6,750 nt of DNA from Candidatus Bathyarchaeota archaeon (GTDB lineage Archaea > Thermoproteota > Bathyarchaeia > Bathyarchaeales > UBA233). Both the position numbers and the translations under genes were made by a program. The DNA is taken from contig SOJA01000127.1 of assembly GCA_004376975.1 (NCBI GenBank), forward strand, positions 1 to 6,750, written 5' to 3'. This document shows, piece after piece, positions 5,435 to 6,750 of this stretch (position 1 is the stretch's first letter; each line of letters starts with the position of its first letter). Under the pieces are notes generated by a model. That model worked only from the letters and a program-made list of their open reading frames with translations. It was not told the DNA's origin and ran no database searches.

Positions 5435-6205
5435 GTGAAATTAAGAGATATGAGAAGGCTCACTAATATTACTGCTTTCGCTGTTTCCAATTTATGGTTT
5501 TTCCGCATTCTGCAAACGGGTTTTGTTTGTCCTTTTCTTTACTGTCATGGTTGTCCGTTCGCTGCTTTCGGCTGTCCAATAGGCGTAATTCAAAACTTTG
5601 TAATATATAGGCAGGTTTCATTATTTACAATTGGGTCGCTTGGAGTTTACGGAATGCTTCTTGGAAGAGCTTTTTGCGGTTGGGCTTGTCCCTTTGGGGC
5701 TTTACATGATTTACTAAGTTCTCTGAGAGGCGACAAAAGCTTTAAAACCAGACCTTTCTGGTACATGAAATTTATTATATTATTTATCGTGTTGGGAGCC
5801 GCATGGTATGCCATGGATACCATTTTCTGTAAGTTTTGTCCGTCAGGTTCCCTTTTCGGAGCTATACCTTTCTATATACTCAATCCAAGTATTTCAGTCG
5901 GTAAACCTTTTTACATTCACATGTTTACGCTTGCGTTAACAATTGTTTTGGCTTTGCTGATTAGTCGTTTCTGGTGTCGCTATTTATGTCCGATGGGAGC
6001 AATTGCTGGAGCATTCAACAAGGTAAGCATGGTGAACATAAGTCTAGATGAAAAAAGATGCAAAAAATGCAATGCCTGCCTTCAAGCATGCTCTATGGGA
6101 ATAACTAAACTAGAAGCCATTGGTAATTCAACGGATTGCATATTATGTGGTCGATGCGTTGAGGCTTGTCCTGAAAAGGTTTTAAGGTTCACAATTAAAA
6201 AGTAG
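5435..6205 (+). CDS. NapH-like four-span membrane polyferredoxin
   Basis: This integral membrane iron-sulfur protein resembles NapH/MauN/CcoG-type proteins, which move electrons between membrane or ferredoxin donors and redox partners. From GTG 5435 it has 256 residues and about four spans. A cysteine-rich segment after span 1 carries C32, C37, C40 and C47 (VCPFLYCHGCP … GCPIG). GRAFCGWACPFGA holds C81 and C85 after span 2, FCKFCPSG holds C132 and C135 after span 3, and SRFWCRYLCPMGA holds C181 and C185 after span 4. The C-terminal cytoplasmic domain has two 4Fe-4S motifs: C209, C212, C215, C219 and C235, C238, C241, C245-Pro. Alternative starts are ATG 5393 (adds 14 residues but overlaps the CTSC ORF) and ATG 5450. 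GTG 5435 is chosen because it lies 14 nt after that ORF's stop. No strong ribosome binding site marks any of the three, so the N-terminus is uncertain by up to about 20 residues. Confidence 0.85.
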   Translation: MKLRDMRRLTNITAFAVSNLWFFRILQTGFVCPFLYCHGCPFAAFGCPIGVIQNFVIYRQVSLFTIGSLGVYGMLLGRAFCGWACPFGALHDLLSSLRGDKSFKTRPFWYMKFIILFIVLGAAWYAMDTIFCKFCPSGSLFGAIPFYILNPSISVGKPFYIHMFTLALTIVLALLISRFWCRYLCPMGAIAGAFNKVSMVNISLDEKRCKKCNACLQACSMGITKLEAIGNSTDCILCGRCVEACPEKVLRFTIKK

Positions 6206-6221
6206 ATGTGGAGATTGTGTC

Positions 6222-6641
6222 ATGCATGGAAAAAGTGAATTAAAATTTATTGGAACCGTTGAAGTTGCGGGTGAAAACGAGGCTAAGGTGCAGATTTTTC
6301 CAGAGTTTCGTGACGCACTGGAAGGGATTGACGGTTTTTCCCACATAATAATTTTTTATTGGATTCATTTACGAGATAACAAAAAAGCGAGAAGCATATT
6401 ACAGGTTGTTCCAAGAGGACGTACAAGCGGTGTGAAAGTCGGCGTATTCGCCTGCCGAAGCCCATCTCGACCAAATCCAATCGGCTTGTGTGTTGTAGAA
6501 TTGATGAAAATCGAAGACTGCATATTGACTGTAAAGGGGCTGGACGCCTTCAAAGATTCACCGATAATCGATATTAAGCCATACATCTCCAGAAGAGACG
6601 CAGTTTCTAACGCTTATACTCCAGGATGGCTATCACACTAA
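6222..6641 (+). CDS. TsaA/TrmO-family tRNA (N6-threonylcarbamoyladenosine37-N6)-methyltransferase homologue
   Basis: This 139-residue protein belongs to the TsaA (COG1720, UPF0066) family, whose E. coli member TrmO uses SAM to methylate t6A37 of a threonine tRNA. The main signature ACRSPSRPNPIGLC is at about 77-90, with IDGFSHIIIFYWIH at 36-49 and the later block VKGLDAFKDSPIIDIKPYI at 104-122, all in the family order and spacing. The end (SNAYTPGWLSH) is also typical. Length fits the short archaeal form, which lacks the C-terminal extension of bacterial TrmO. GTGGAG at 6208-6213 precedes ATG 6222 by eight bases. It follows the polyferredoxin by 16 nt and may be co-transcribed, but a functional tie to the redox genes is not evident. 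The methyltransferase role is by homology; archaeal members have also been proposed to act on other small molecules or RNAs. Confidence 0.88.
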   Translation: MHGKSELKFIGTVEVAGENEAKVQIFPEFRDALEGIDGFSHIIIFYWIHLRDNKKARSILQVVPRGRTSGVKVGVFACRSPSRPNPIGLCVVELMKIEDCILTVKGLDAFKDSPIIDIKPYISRRDAVSNAYTPGWLSH

Positions 6642-6668
6642 CAGTTTGCAAAGGCAAGAGTGAAATGA

Positions 6669-6750
6669 ATGAGAAAAGTTAATTCGGTCAAGGTGACAAC
6701 AATTGTGGATAATGATGTTTGGGAAAAAGGCTTGTACTCAAGCTGGGGAC
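6669..6750 (+). CDS. N-terminal fragment of a probable metallo-beta-lactamase-fold hydrolase (COG1237-like)
   Basis: Only the first 27 codons are in the window: MRKVNSVKVTTIVDNDVWEK is followed by GLYSSWG, then the edge cuts the gene. The opening strand VTTIVDND followed by a short loop and a Gly-rich turn (GLYSSWG) is typical of COG1237 metal-dependent hydrolases of the MBL fold, which include archaeal proteins annotated as dihydropterin-aminobenzene-phosphate synthase-like. The HXHXDH metal motif would lie beyond the edge, so this cannot be confirmed here. GAGTGA at 6658-6663 serves as ribosome binding site. An ATG at 6665 in another frame stops after five codons. It lies 27 nt after the TsaA gene. 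Confidence 0.6.
   Translation, partial: MRKVNSVKVTTIVDNDVWEKGLYSSWG

Overview
The window most likely comes from an archaeon of moderate to low GC. Supporting signs are the archaeal-type clade of COG0731 radical SAM protein, twin MinD-like ATPases with inserted ferredoxin domains, a TsaA/TrmO protein, Shine-Dalgarno sites of the GGAGGT/GGTGA type and very tight gene packing. A strict or facultative anaerobe fits, because nearly every gene handles Fe-S clusters or thiols. I cannot assign a lineage from the sequence; an uncultured Thermoproteota or Bathyarchaeia-like source is only a guess.

All genes are on the plus strand, in two blocks. Block A (106-4547) holds Mrp/Nbp35-type P-loop ATPase, two NifX/NifB-like 'dinitrogenase iron-molybdenum cofactor' domain proteins, two MinD-superfamily ATPases each carrying two 4Fe-4S motifs, and a radical SAM protein. 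Spacing is mostly very tight: the second NifX-like frame opens directly after the first stops, MinD1/MinD2 overlap by 4 nt (ATGA), and MinD2/radical SAM overlap by 14 nt. This looks like one transcription unit for metal-cluster handling. It contains relatives of the parts used in nitrogenase cofactor assembly (radical SAM, NifX domain, NifH/MinD-type ATPase), but no nitrogenase gene is visible here.

Block B (4592-6205) follows a 44-nt gap with a T/A tract. It encodes a membrane-anchored TlpA-like thioredoxin, a 46-codon single-span membrane protein ending in a CTSC motif, and a NapH-like four-span membrane polyferredoxin. The small gene has a strong ribosome binding site but appears to start at CTG, so routine annotation would probably miss it. 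Together the three could carry electrons from a cytoplasmic Fe-S domain across the membrane to an extracytoplasmic thioredoxin. This relay is my inference and is the most interesting possibility in the window.

The right end holds a TsaA/TrmO-type tRNA methyltransferase homologue (6222-6641) and the first 27 codons of a probable metallo-beta-lactamase-fold protein of the COG1237 type, cut by the window edge. No tRNA, rRNA, CRISPR array, insertion sequence or minus-strand gene is supported. There is no gene-free stretch longer than 300 bases.
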